A stretch of DNA of 64,000 bases, from positions 310,001 through 374,000 of the forward strand of contig NC_135035.1 in NCBI RefSeq assembly GCF_051020975.1, in the 5' to 3' direction. Below the pieces are notes generated by a model. That model searched no databases and was not told the origin of the DNA. It worked only from the letters and a program-made list of their open reading frames with translations. The translations under genes and the position numbers were made by a program. Below are positions 1 to 13,100 of the stretch, piece by piece (position 1 is the first letter of the stretch; every line of letters starts with the position of its first letter). This stretch comes from Osmia lignaria lignaria. Its lineage: Eukaryota > Arthropoda > Insecta > Hymenoptera > Megachilidae.

Positions 1-1640
1 TAGGTATAATGTAACATAGTGATTACATCCCACAGATCAATGTACATTTAATAACAACATCATTCACACTATAACTACATTGGATATAATGTAATATACT
101 GATCCCTTCCCACAGATCAATGTACATATAATAGCAACATCGTTATTACTATATCTGCATTAGGTATAATGTAATCTAGTGACTACATCCCACAGATCAT
201 TGTACGTTTAATAACATCATTCATGCTATAGCTAAATTGGATATAATGTAATATACTGATCCCTTCCCACAGATCAAGGTATCTACATTTAATAACAATA
301 TCATTATTACTATATCTACGCTAGATATAATGCAATATACGGATTCCTTCCCACAGATCAATGTACATTTAACAACAACATCATTCATACTATATCTACA
401 TTGGATATAATGTAATATACTGATCCCTGCCCACAGTTCAATGTACCTATATTTAATAATAATATCATTAGTACTACATCCACATCATATATAATGTAAT
501 ATACTGATTCCTTCCCACAGATCAATGTACATTAACAACAACATCATTCATGCTATAGCTAAATTGGATATAATGTAATATACTGATCCCTGCCCACAGA
601 TCAATGTACCTACATTTAATAACAATATCATTAGTACTATATCTACATTAGATATAATGTAATATACTGATCCCTGCCCACAGTTCAATGTAACTATATT
701 TAATAACAATATCATTAGTACTATATCCACATCATATATAAGGTAATATACTGATTCCTCCCCACAGATCAATGTACATTTAACAACAGCATCATTCATA
801 CTATGTCTACATTGGATATAATGTAATATATTGATCCCTTCCCACAGATCAATGTACATTAAATAACAACATTATTCATACTATATCTACACTAGGTATA
901 ATGTAACATAGTGATTACATCCCACAGATCAATGTACATTTAATAACAACATCATTCATACTATAACTACATTGGATATAATGTAATATACGGATTCCTT
1001 CCCACAGATCAATGTACATTTAATAACAACATCATTCATACCATATCTGCATTGGATATAATGTAATATACTGATCCCTTCTCACAGGTCAATGTACATA
1101 CAATAGCAACATCGTTATTACTATATCTACATTACGTATAATGTAATCTAGTGACTACATCCCACAGATCATTGTACGTTTAGTAACACCATCATTCATG
1201 CTATAGCTAAATAGGATGTACTGTAATATACTGATCCCTTCCCACAGATCAAGGTATCTACATTTAATAACAATATCATTATTACTACATCTACATTCGA
1301 TATAAAGTAATATACTGATCCCTGCCCACAGTTCAATGAACCTATACTTAATAACAATATCATTAGTACTATATCCGCATCATATGTAATGTAATATACT
1401 GATTCCTTCCCTCAGATCAACGTAGATTTAATAACAACATCATTCGTACTATATCAGCAGTAGGTATAATGTAATATAGTGCTTACATCCCACAGAACAA
1501 TGTACATGTAATATCGATATCATTACTACTATATCTACATTAGATATAATGTAATATACTGATCCCTGCCCATAGTTCAATGTACCTATATTTAATAACA
1601 ATATCATTAGTACTATATCCACATCACATATAATGTAATA
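1..1640 (+). repeat. Family B satellite, left edge
   Basis: Monomers with CATCATTCATACTATATC, GATCCCTTCCCACAG, GATCCCTGCCCACAG and GTGATTACATCCCACAG. Roughly 630-1170 is closely similar to about 52.5-53.04 kb and 60.36-60.9 kb, sharing the sequence order GTGATTACATC, CTGCATTGG and TTACGTATAATGTAATCTAG. Relative to those copies, this one carries one extra 84-bp monomer near 600-690. The array continues beyond the left edge. Confidence 0.88.
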
Positions 1641-2055
1641 TACTGATTCATTCCCACAGATCAAAGTACATTTAATCACAATATCATTAGTACTATATCT
1701 ACATTAGATATGTAATGTTCATTTAATATCATTATTACCATATCTACATTAGATATTATGTAATATACTCATTCCTTCCCACAGATCAATGTACATTTAA
1801 TAACAATATCATTAGTACTATATCTGCATTAGATATGTAATGTACATTTAATACCAATATCATTAGTAGTATATCTACATTAGATATGTAATGTACGTTT
1901 AATAACAATATCATTATTGCCATATCCACATTAGATATAAGGTAATCTACTGATTACTACACACAGATCAGTGTATAATTAATAACAATGTCATTAGTAC
2001 TACATCTACATTCGATATTATTTAATATACTGATTTATTCCCACAGATCAATGTA

Positions 2056-2135
2056 CATTTAATAACAATATCATTATTACCATATCTACATTAGATATTA
2101 TGTAATATACTGATTCCTTCCCACAGATCAATGTA
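2056..2135 (+). repeat. Representative 80-bp long monomer
   Basis: This is a clean example of the standard unit, taken from the CATTTAATAAC start to the next such start exactly 80 bases on. In order it holds an AT-rich left part (1-37), the imperfect dyad around TACATTAGATA (about 32-50), a TACTGATTCC segment, the C-rich box ending CCCACAG, and ATCAATGTA leading into the next unit. The choice of start is a convention; the AATGTACATT palindrome spans the joint. Confidence 0.9.
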
Positions 2136-2186
2136 CATTTAATACCAATATCATTAGTACTATATCTACATTAGATATGTAATGTA
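2136..2186 (+). repeat. Representative 51-bp short monomer
   Basis: This unit matches the first 43 or so bases of the long monomer, then runs as GATATGTAATGTA straight into the next unit. The stretch with the C-rich box and CCCACAG is missing, a net loss of 29 bp. The same short form recurs throughout family A, for example near 2940, 3320, 3580, 8350 and 8690, and occasionally in family C neighbourhoods, for example near 38250 and 44890. It is therefore a stable subtype and not a one-off deletion. Confidence 0.88.
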
Positions 2187-2217
2187 CAACTAATAACAAT
2201 ATTATTATTACCATATC

Positions 2218-2235
2218 TACATTAGATATAATGTA
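2218..2235. repeat. Internal dyad TACATT-6-AATGTA (example)
   Basis: TACATTAGATATAATGTA is an inverted repeat with 7-base arms (TACATTA/TAATGTA) around GATA. Equivalent dyads sit in most monomers; the centre varies by subfamily (AGATAT, GGATAT, CGATAT, AGGTAT), while the outer hexamers TACATT and AATGTA are usually kept. It could be a binding site for a dimeric protein or a cruciform-prone element; that role is inference. Confidence 0.8.
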
Positions 2236-2238
2236 ATA

Positions 2239-2257
2239 TACTGATTCCTTCCCACAG
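2239..2257 (+). other. 3' splice-site-like box (example of a repeated motif)
   Basis: TACTGATTCCTTCCCACAG has the layout of a branch point (CTGAT fits yUnAy), a pyrimidine run and a terminal CAG. The putative branch A lies 13 bases from the final G, shorter than is usual in most animals and plants. Variants of the box (TTCATTCCCACAG, TCCCTTCCCACAG, TCCCTGCCCACAG, TTACATCCCACAG) recur in nearly all long monomers and are absent from short ones. There is no evidence of transcription or splicing, so this is a resemblance only. Confidence 0.35.
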
Positions 2258-2260
2258 ATC

Positions 2261-2270
2261 AATGTACATT
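2261..2270. repeat. Monomer-joint palindrome AATGTACATT (example)
   Basis: This 10-base perfect palindrome spans the joint between 80-bp monomers. It uses the same hexamer pair as the internal dyad, overlapping by TA. In 84-bp monomers the two hexamers are separated by CC instead of overlapping. Repeated in many of the monomers. Confidence 0.8.
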
Positions 2271-3310
2271 TAATAACAACATCATTCATACTCTCTCTAC
2301 ATCGGATATAATCTGATATACTGATTGCTACCCACAGATCAAAGTACATTTAATAACAACATCATGCACACTATATCTACACTGGATATAATGTAATATA
2401 CTGATTACTTCCCACAGATCAGTGTACATATAATAGGAATATCTCTATTACTATATCTACATCGGTTATAATGAAATATAGTGATTACTTCCCACAGATC
2501 AATGTACATGTAATAACAATATCATTATTACTTTATCTACATTAGATATAATGTAATATACTAATACCTTCCCACAGATAAATGTACATTTTAATAACAA
2601 CATCAATCATACTATATCTACATCGGTTATAATGTAATATAGTGATTACTTCCCACAGATCAATGTACATTTAATAACAATATCATTAGGACTATATAAA
2701 CATTACATATAATGTAATATACTGATTCCTTCCCACAGATAAATGTACATTTTAATAACAATATCATTAGTAGTATATGTACATTCGATATAATGTAATA
2801 TACTGACTCATTCCCACAGATCAATGTACATTTAATTACAATATCATTATAACTATATCTACATTAGATATAATGTGATATACTGATTCATTCCCACTGA
2901 TCAATGTACATTTAATAACAATATCATTGGTACTATATCTACATTAGATATGTAATGTACATTTAATAACAATATCATTAGTACTATATCTACATTAGAT
3001 ATAATGTAATATACTGACACCTTCCCACAGATAAATGTACATTTTAATAACAACATCAATCATACTATATCTACATCGGTTATAACGTAATATACTGCTT
3101 CCTTCGCACAGATCAATGTACATGTAAGAACAATATCATTAGTACAATATCTACATTACATATAATGTAATATACTGATTCCTTCTCACAGATCAATGTA
3201 CATTTAATAACAATATCATTATTACCATATCTACATTAGATATAATGTAATATACTGATTCATTCCCACAGATCAATGTACATATAATACCAATATCATT
3301 AGTACTATAT

Positions 3311-3336
3311 CTACATTAGATATCTACATTAGATAT
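3311..3336 (+). repeat. 13-bp micro-duplication marker within a family A monomer
   Basis: CTACATTAGATAT is present twice in direct succession before the GTAATGTAGAATT joint. The same duplication occurs at 7618-7643, 9437-9462, 31095-31120 and 33045-33070 in the same monomer context, so it marks one position in the family A higher-order unit and arose before those copies spread. Confidence 0.85.
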
Positions 3337-6300
3337 GTAATGTAGAATTAATAACAATATTATGATTACCATATCTAAATTTCATATAATGTAATATACT
3401 GATTCATTCCCACAGATCAAAGTACATTTAATCACAATATCATTAGTACTATATCTACATTAGATATGTAATGTTCATTTAATATCATTATTACCATATC
3501 TACATTAGATATTATGTAATATACTCATTCCTTCCCACAGATCAATGTACATTTAATTACAATATCATTAGTACTATATCTGCATTAGATATGTAATGTA
3601 CATTTAATACCAATATCCTTAGTAGTATATCTACATTAGATATGTAATGTACGTTTAATAACAATATCATTATTACCATATCCACATTAGATATAAGGTA
3701 ATCTACTGATTACTACACACAGATCAGTGTACAATTAATAACAATGTCATTAGTACTACATCTACATTCGATATTATTTAATATACTGATTTATTCCCAC
3801 AGATCAATGTACATTTAATCACAATATCATTACTACCATAACTACATTAGATATAATGTAATATATTGATTCCTTCCCACAGATCAATGAACATTTAATA
3901 ACAATATCATTGGTACTATATCTACATTCGATATGTAATGTACATTTAATAACAATATCCGTATTACCATATTTACATTAGATATAATGTAATATACTGA
4001 TTCATTCCCACAGATCAATGTACATTTAATAACAACATCATACACACTATATCTACACTGGATATAATGTAATATACTGATTACTTCCCACAGATCAGTG
4101 TACATATAATAGGAATATCTCTATTACTATATCTACATCGGTTATAATGAAATATAGTGATTACTTCCCACAGATCAATGTACATTTAATAACAATATCA
4201 TTAGTACTTTATCTACATTAGATATAATGTAATATACTAATACCTTCCCACAGATAAATGTACATTTTAATAACAACATCAATCATACTATATCTACATC
4301 GGTTATAATGTAATATAGTGATTACTTCCCACAGATCAATGTACATTTAATAACAATATCATTAGGACTATATAAACATTACATATAATGTAATATACTG
4401 ATTCCTTCCCACAGATCAATGCACATCTAATAACAATATCATTAGTACTATATCTACATTAGATATGTAATGTACATTTCATAGCAATATCATTATTACC
4501 ATATCTACGTTAGATATAATGTAATATACTGATTCCTTCCCACAGATCAATGTACATTCAATAACAATATCATTGGTACTATATCTACATTCGGTATAAT
4601 GTAATATACTGATTCATTCCCACAGAACAATGCACATTTAATAACAATATCATTAGTACTATATCTACATTAGATATAATGACATATACAGATTCATTCC
4701 CACAGATCAATGTATATTTAATACCAATATCATTAGTACTATACCTACATTATATATGTAATGTAGATTTAATAACAATATCATTAGTACTATACCTACA
4801 TTATATATGTAATGTAGATTTAATAACAATATCATTATTATCATATCTACATTAGATATAATGTAATATACCGATTCCTTCCCATAGGTCAATGTACATC
4901 TAATACCAATATCATTAGTACTATATCTACATTCGACATAATGTAATATACTGATCCCTTCCCACAGATCAATGTACATTTGATAACAATATCATTAGTA
5001 CTATATCTACATTCGATATAATGTTATATACTGATTCATTCCCACAGAACAATGTACATTTAATACCAACATCATTAGTACTATACCTACATTATATATG
5101 TAATGTAGATTTAATAACAATATCATTATTACCATATCTACATTAGATATAATGTATTATACCGATTCCTTCCCATAGATCAATGTACATCTAATACCAA
5201 TATCATTAGTACCATATCTACATTCGACATAATGTAATATACTGATTCCTCCCGACAGATCAATGTTCATTTGATAACAATATCATTAGTACTATATCTA
5301 CATTGGATATAATGTTATATACTGATTCATTCCCACAGATCAATGTACATTTAATACCAATATCATTAGTACTATACCTATATTTTATATGTAATGTAGA
5401 TTGAATAACAATATCATTATTACCATATCTACATTAGATATAATGTAATATACAGATTCCTTCCCACAGATCAATGTACATTTAATACCAATATCATTAG
5501 TACTATATCTACATTCGCTATAATGTAATATACTGATTCCTTCCCACAGATCAATGTACATTTAACAACAATACAATTAGTACTATACCTACATTAAATT
5601 TGTAATGTACATTTAATAACAATATTATTATTACCATATCTACATTAGATATAATGTAATATACTGATTCATTCCCACAGATCAATGTACATTTAATACC
5701 AATATCATTAGTGCTTTACCTACATTATATATGTAATGTAGATTTAATAACAATATCATTATTACCATATCTACATTAGATATGATGTAATATACCGATT
5801 CATTCCCACAGATCAATGTACATTTAATAACAGTATCATTAGTACTATACCTACATTAGATATGTAATGTAGATTTAATAACAATATCATTATTGCCATA
5901 TCTACATTAGATAGAGTGCAATATACGGATACGTTCCCACAGATCAATGTTCATTTAATAACAATATCATTGATATTATGTCTACATTCCATATGTAGTG
6001 TACATTTAACAACAAAATCGTTATTACCATATCTACATACGATAAAGTGTAATATACTGATTCCTTCCCACAGATCAATGGACATTTAATAACAATATCA
6101 TTAGTACTATACCAACATTAAATATGTAACGTAGATTTAATAACAATATCATTATTACCATGTCTACATTAGATATAATGTAATATACTGATTCCTTCCC
6201 ACAGATCAATGTACATTTAATAACAGTATCATTATTTCTATATCTACACTAGATATAATGTCATATACAGATTCATTCCAACAGATCAATTTACATTTAA

Positions 6301-9300
6301 TCACAATATCGTTAGTACTATATCTACATTAAGTATGAAATGTAGATTTAATAACAATATGTTTATTACCATATCTACATTAGATATAATGTAATATGCT
6401 GATTCCTTCCCACAGATCAATGTACATTTCATACCAATATCATTAGTACTATATCTACATTAAATATGTAATGTACAATTAATAACAATATTATTATTAT
6501 CATATCAACATTAGATATAATGTAATATACTGATTACTACCGACAGATCAATGTAAATTTAATAACAATATCATTAACACATATCTACATTCGATATAAC
6601 GTAATATACTGATTCATTCCCGCAGATCAATGTACATTTAATAACAATAACATTATTACTATATGTACAATATATATAATGTCATGTACAGATTCATTCA
6701 AACAGATCAATGTACATTTAATCACAATATCATTAGTACTATATCTACATTCGATATAATGTAATATACTGATTCATTCCCACAGATCAATGTACATTTA
6801 ACAACAATATCATTTTTACTATTTGTACAGTAGATATAATGTCATATTCAGATTCATTCCCGCAGATCAAAGTACATTTAATAACAATATCATTAGTACT
6901 ACATCTACATTCGATATAATGTAATATACTGATTCCTTCCCACAGATCAATGTACATTTGATAGCAATATCATTATTACTACATCCACATTAGATATGTA
7001 ATGTACATTTAATATGAATATCATTGGTACTATATCTACATTCGATATAATGTAATATACTGATACCTTCCCACAGATCAATGTACATTTAATAACAATA
7101 TCATTGGTACCATATCTACATTCGATACAATGTAACATAATGATTCATTCCCACTGATCAATCTACATTTAATAACAATATCATGATTACCATCTCTACA
7201 TTAGATATAATGTCATTTACAGATTCATTCCCACAGATCAATGTACATTTAATACCAATATCATTAGTACTATATCTACGTTAGATATGTAATGTACAAT
7301 TAATAGCAATATTATTATTACCATATCTACATTAGATATAATGTAATGTACTGATTCATTCCCATAGATCAATGTACATTTAATAACAATATCATTAGTA
7401 CTATACCTACATTAAATATGTAATGTAGATTTAATAACAATATCATTATTACTATATCTACAATAGATATAATGTCCTGTACAGATTCATTCCAACAGAT
7501 CAATGTACATTTAATCACAATATCATTAGTACTATATCTACATTCGATATAATGTAATCTACATATTCGTTCCCACAGATCAATGTACATATAATACCAA
7601 TATCATTAGTACTATATCTACATTAGATATCTACATTAGATATGTAATGTAGAATTAATAACAATATTATGATTACTATATCTAAATTTCATATAATGCA
7701 ATATACTGATTCATTCCCACAGATCACAGTACATTTAATCACAATATCATTAGTACTATATCTGCATTACATATGTAATGTTCATTTAATATCATTATTA
7801 CCATATCTACATTAGATATTATGTAATATACTCATTCCTTCCCACAGATCAATGTACATTTAGTAACAATATCATTAGTACTATATCTGCATTAGATATG
7901 TAATGTACATATAATACCAATATCATTAGTAGTATGTCTACATTAGATATGTAATGTACGTTTAATAACAATATCATTATTACCATATCCACATTAGATA
8001 TAAGGTAATCTACTGATTACTACACACAGATCAGTGTACATTTAATAAGAATATCATTGGTACTATATCTACATTCGATATAATGCAATATACTGATTCA
8101 TTCCCACAGATCAGTGTACACTTAATACCAATATCATTAGTACTATATCTACATTCGATATAATGTAATATACTGATTCATTCCGACAGATTAATGTACA
8201 TTTAATAACAATATCATTATTACTATATCTACAATAGATATGTAATGTTCATTTAATATGAATATCATTATTACCATACCTACAGTAGATATAATGTCAT
8301 TTACAGATTCATTCCCACAGATCAATGTACCTTTAATAACAATATCATTAGTACTATATCTACATTAGATATGTAATGATCATTTAAAAACAATATCATT
8401 ATTACCATATCTACATTAGATATGTAATGTACATTTAATACCAATATTATTAGTAGTATATCTACATTAGATATGTAATGTACATTTAATAACAGTATTA
8501 TTATTATCATATCTACATTAGATATAATGCCATATACTGATTCCTTTCCACACATCAATGTAGATTTAATAACAATATCATTAGTACTATATCTACATTC
8601 GATATAATGTGATATACTTATTCGTTCCCACAGATCAATGTACATTTAATAACAATATCATTAGTACTATATCTACATTAGATATGTAATGTTCATTTAA
8701 TAACAATATCATTAGTACTACATCTACATTCGATATAATGTAATATACTGATCCCTTCCCACAGATCAATGTACATTTGATAGCAATATCATTATTACTA
8801 CATCCACATTAGATATGTAATGTACATTTAATATGAATATCATTGGTACTATATCTACATTCGATATAATGTATTATACCGATTCCTTCCCATAGATCAA
8901 TGTACATCTAATACCAATATCATTAGTACCATATCTACATTCGACATAATGTAATATACTGATTCCTCCCGACAGATCAATGTTCATTTGATAATAATAT
9001 CATTAGTACTATATCTACATTGGTAATAATGTCATATACTGATTCATTCCCACAGATCAATGTAGATATAATACCTATATCATTAGTACTATATCTACGT
9101 TAGATATGTAATGTACAATTAATAGCAATATTATTATTACCATATCTACATTAGATATAATGTAATATACTGATTCATTCCCATAGATCAATGTACATTT
9201 AATAACAATATCATTAGTACTATACCTATATTAAATATGTAATGTAGATTTAATAACAATATCATTATTACTATATCTACAATAGATATAATGTCCTGTA

Positions 9301-10155
9301 CAGATTCATTCCAACAGATCAATGTACATTTAATCACAATATCATTAGTACTATATCTACATTCGATATAATGTAATCTACTTATTCGTTCCCACAGATC
9401 AATGTACATATAATACCAATATCATTAGTACTATATCTACATTAGATATCTACATTAGATATGTAATGTAGAATTAATAACAATATTATGATTACCATAT
9501 CTAAATTTCATATAATGTAATATACTGATTCATTCCCACAGATCAAAGTACATTTAATCACAATATCATTAGTACTATATCTACATTAGATATGTAATGT
9601 TCATTTAATATCATTATTACCATATCTACATTAGATATTATGTAATATACTCATTCCTTCCCACAGATCAATGTACATTTAATAACAATATCATTAGTAC
9701 TATATCTGCATTAGATATGTAATGTACATTTAATACCAATATCACTAGTAGTATATCTACATTAGATATGTAATGTATGTTTAATAACAATATCATTATT
9801 ACCATATCCACATTAGATATAAGGTAATCTACAGATTACTACACACAGATCAGTGTACAATTAATAACAATGTCATTAGTACTACATCTACATTCGATAT
9901 TATTTAATATACTGATTTATTCCCACAGATCAATGTACATTTAATAACAATATCATTATTACCATATCTACATTAGATATTATGTAATATACTGATTCCT
10001 TCCCACAGATCAATGTACATTTAATACCAATATCATTAGTACTATATCTACATTAGATATGTAATGTACAATTAATAACAATATTATTATTACCATATCT
10101 ACATTAGATATAATGTAATATACTGATTCCTTCCCACAGATCAATGTACATTTAA

Positions 10156-13100
10156 TAACAACATCATTCGTACTATATCTGCATTGGATATAATGTAATA
10201 TACTGATCCCTTCCCACAGGTCAATGTACATACTATAGCAAAATCGTTATTACTATATCTACATTACGTATAATGTAATGTATTTACTACGTCCTGCAGA
10301 TCATTGTACATTTAATAACATCATTAATGCTATAGCTAAATTGGATATGATGTAATATACTCTCCCCTTCCCACAGATCAAGGTGCCTACATTTAATAAC
10401 AATATCATTATTACTACATCTACATTAGATATGAAGTAATATACTGATCCCTGCCCACAGTTCAATGTACCTATATTTAATAATAATATCATTAGTACTA
10501 TATCCACATCATATATAATGTAATATACTGATTCCTTCCCACAGATCAATGTACATTAACAACAACATCATTCATGCTATAGCTAAATTGGATATAATGT
10601 AATATACTGATCCCTGCCCACAGATCAATGTACCTACATTTAATAACAATATCATTAGTACTATATCTACATTAGATATAATGTAATATACAGATCCCTG
10701 CCCATAGTTCAATGTAACTATATTTAATAACAATATCATTAGTACTATATCCACATCACATGTAATGTAATATACTGATTCCATCCCACAAATCAATGTA
10801 CATTTAATAACAACATTATTCATACTATATCTACACTAGGTATAATGTAACATAGTGATTACATCCCACAGATCAATGTACACATAACAACAACATCATT
10901 CATACTATATCTACATGAGATATAATGTTATATACTAATCCCTGCCCACAGATCAATGTATATTTAATAGCGATATCATTATTACTATATCTACATTAGA
11001 TATAATGTTATATACTGATCCCTGCCCACAGTTCAATGTACCTATACTTAATAACAATATCATTAGTACTATATCCACATCACATATAATGTAATATACT
11101 GATTCCTTCCCACAGATCAACGTAGATTTAATAACAACATCATTCATACTATATCAACACTAGGTATAATGTAATATAGTGATTACATCCCACAGATCAA
11201 GGTACATTTAATAACAACATCATTCATACTATATCTACACTGGATATAATGTATTATACTGATCCCTTCCCGCAGACTAATGTACATATAATAGCAAAAT
11301 CGTTATTTCTATATCTACATTAGGTATAATGTAATGTAGTGACTACATCCCAGAGCTCATTTTACATTTAATAAAAACATCATTCATGGTATAGCTAAAT
11401 TGGATATAATGTAATATACTGATCCATTCCCACAGATCAAGGTACCTACATTTAATAACAATATCATTATTACTACATCTACATTAGATATAAAGTAATA
11501 TACTGATCGCTGCCCACAGTTCAATGTAACTATATTTAATAACAATATCATTAGTACTATATCCACATCATATGGATTGTAATATACTGATTCCTTCCCT
11601 CAGATCAACGTAGATTTAATAACAACATCATTCATACTATATCAACACTAGGTATAATGTAATATAGTGATTACATCCCACAGATCAAGGTACAGTTAAT
11701 AACAACATCGTTCATACTATATCTACATTGGATATAATGTAATATACTGATCCCTTCCCACAGATCAATGTACTTTTAGTAACACCATCATTCATACTAT
11801 ATCTACACTAGATATAATGTAATATACTGATTCCTTCCCACAGATCAATGTACATTTAATAACAACATCATTCGTACTATATCTGCATTGGATATAATGT
11901 AATATACTGATCCCTTCCCACAGGTCAATGTACATACAATAGCAAAATCGTTATTACTATATCTACATTACGTATAATGTAATGTATTTACTACGTCCTG
12001 CAGATCATTGTACATTTAATAACATCATTAATGCTATAGCTAAATTGGATATGATGTAATATACTCTCCCCTTCCCACAGATCAAGGTGCCTACATTTAA
12101 TAACAATATCATTATTACTACATCTACATTAGATATGAAGTAATATACTGATCCCTGCCCACAGTTCAATGTACCTATATTTAATAATAATATCATTAGT
12201 ACTATATCCACATCATATATAATGTAATATACTGATTCCTTCCCACAGATCAATGTACATTAACAACAACATCATTCATGCTATAGCTAAATTGGATATA
12301 ATGTAATATACTGATCCCTGCCCACAGATCAATGTACCTACATTTAATAACAATATCATTAGTACTATATCTACATTAGATATAATGTAATATACAGATC
12401 CCTGCCCATAGTTCAATGTAACTATATTTAATAACAATATCATTAGTACTATATCCACATCACATATAATGTAATATACTGATTCCTTCCCACAAATCAA
12501 TGTACATTTAATAACAACATTATTCATACTATATCTACACTAGGTATAATGTAACATAGTGATTACATCCCACAGATCAATGTACACATAACAACAACAT
12601 CATTCATACTATATCTACATGAGATATAATGTTATATACTAATCCCTGCCCACAGATCAATGTATATTTAATAGCGATATCATTATTACTATATCTACAT
12701 TAGATATAATGTTATATACTGATCCCTGCCCACAGTTCAATGTACCTATATTTAATAACAATATCATTAGTACTATATCCACATCACATATAATGTAATA
12801 TACTGATTCCTTCCCACAGATCAACGTAGATTTAATAACAACATCATTCATACTATATCAACACTAGGTATAATGTAATATAGTGATTACATCCCACAGA
12901 TCAAGATACATTTAATAACAACATCATTCATACTATATCTACATTGGATATAATGTATTATACTGATCCCTTCCCGCAGTTCAATGTACCTATATTTAAT
13001 AATAATATCATTAGTACTATATCCACATCATATATAATGTAATATACTGATTCCTTCCCACAGATCAATGTACATTAACAACAACATCATTCATGCTATA

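Larger units (their letters stand above)
1641..10155 (+). repeat. Family A satellite block with 51-bp short monomers
   Basis: Long monomers with GATTCATTCCCACAG or GATTCCTTCCCACAG and centre TTAGAT or TTCGAT alternate irregularly with 51-bp monomers. Loose HOR periodicity shows in repeated marker monomers. The segment beginning AGATCAAAGTACATTTAATC occurs near 1668, 3424 and 9550, with a variant (ATCACAGTAC) near 7728, which gives spacings of about 1.76 and 1.82 kb for neighbouring pairs. Copies here are more diverged from each other than in family B. About 5.54-10.0 kb is represented again at 29.81-33.45 kb with several indels. The left part around 2.27-3.1 kb also has monomers with TACATCGGTTATAATG. 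Confidence 0.88.

Noticed and set aside
2224..2235. TATAAT strings resembling bacterial -10 promoter elements
   Set aside because: They are part of the dyad GATATAATGTA present in nearly every monomer, with no -35 partner and no gene downstream. The array context is eukaryotic.
11370..11375. AATAAA polyadenylation signal in the ATTTAATAAAAACATC monomer
   Set aside because: A chance form of TTTAATAAC in one HOR monomer, repeated only because the HOR repeats. No transcript evidence and expected often in AT-rich sequence.
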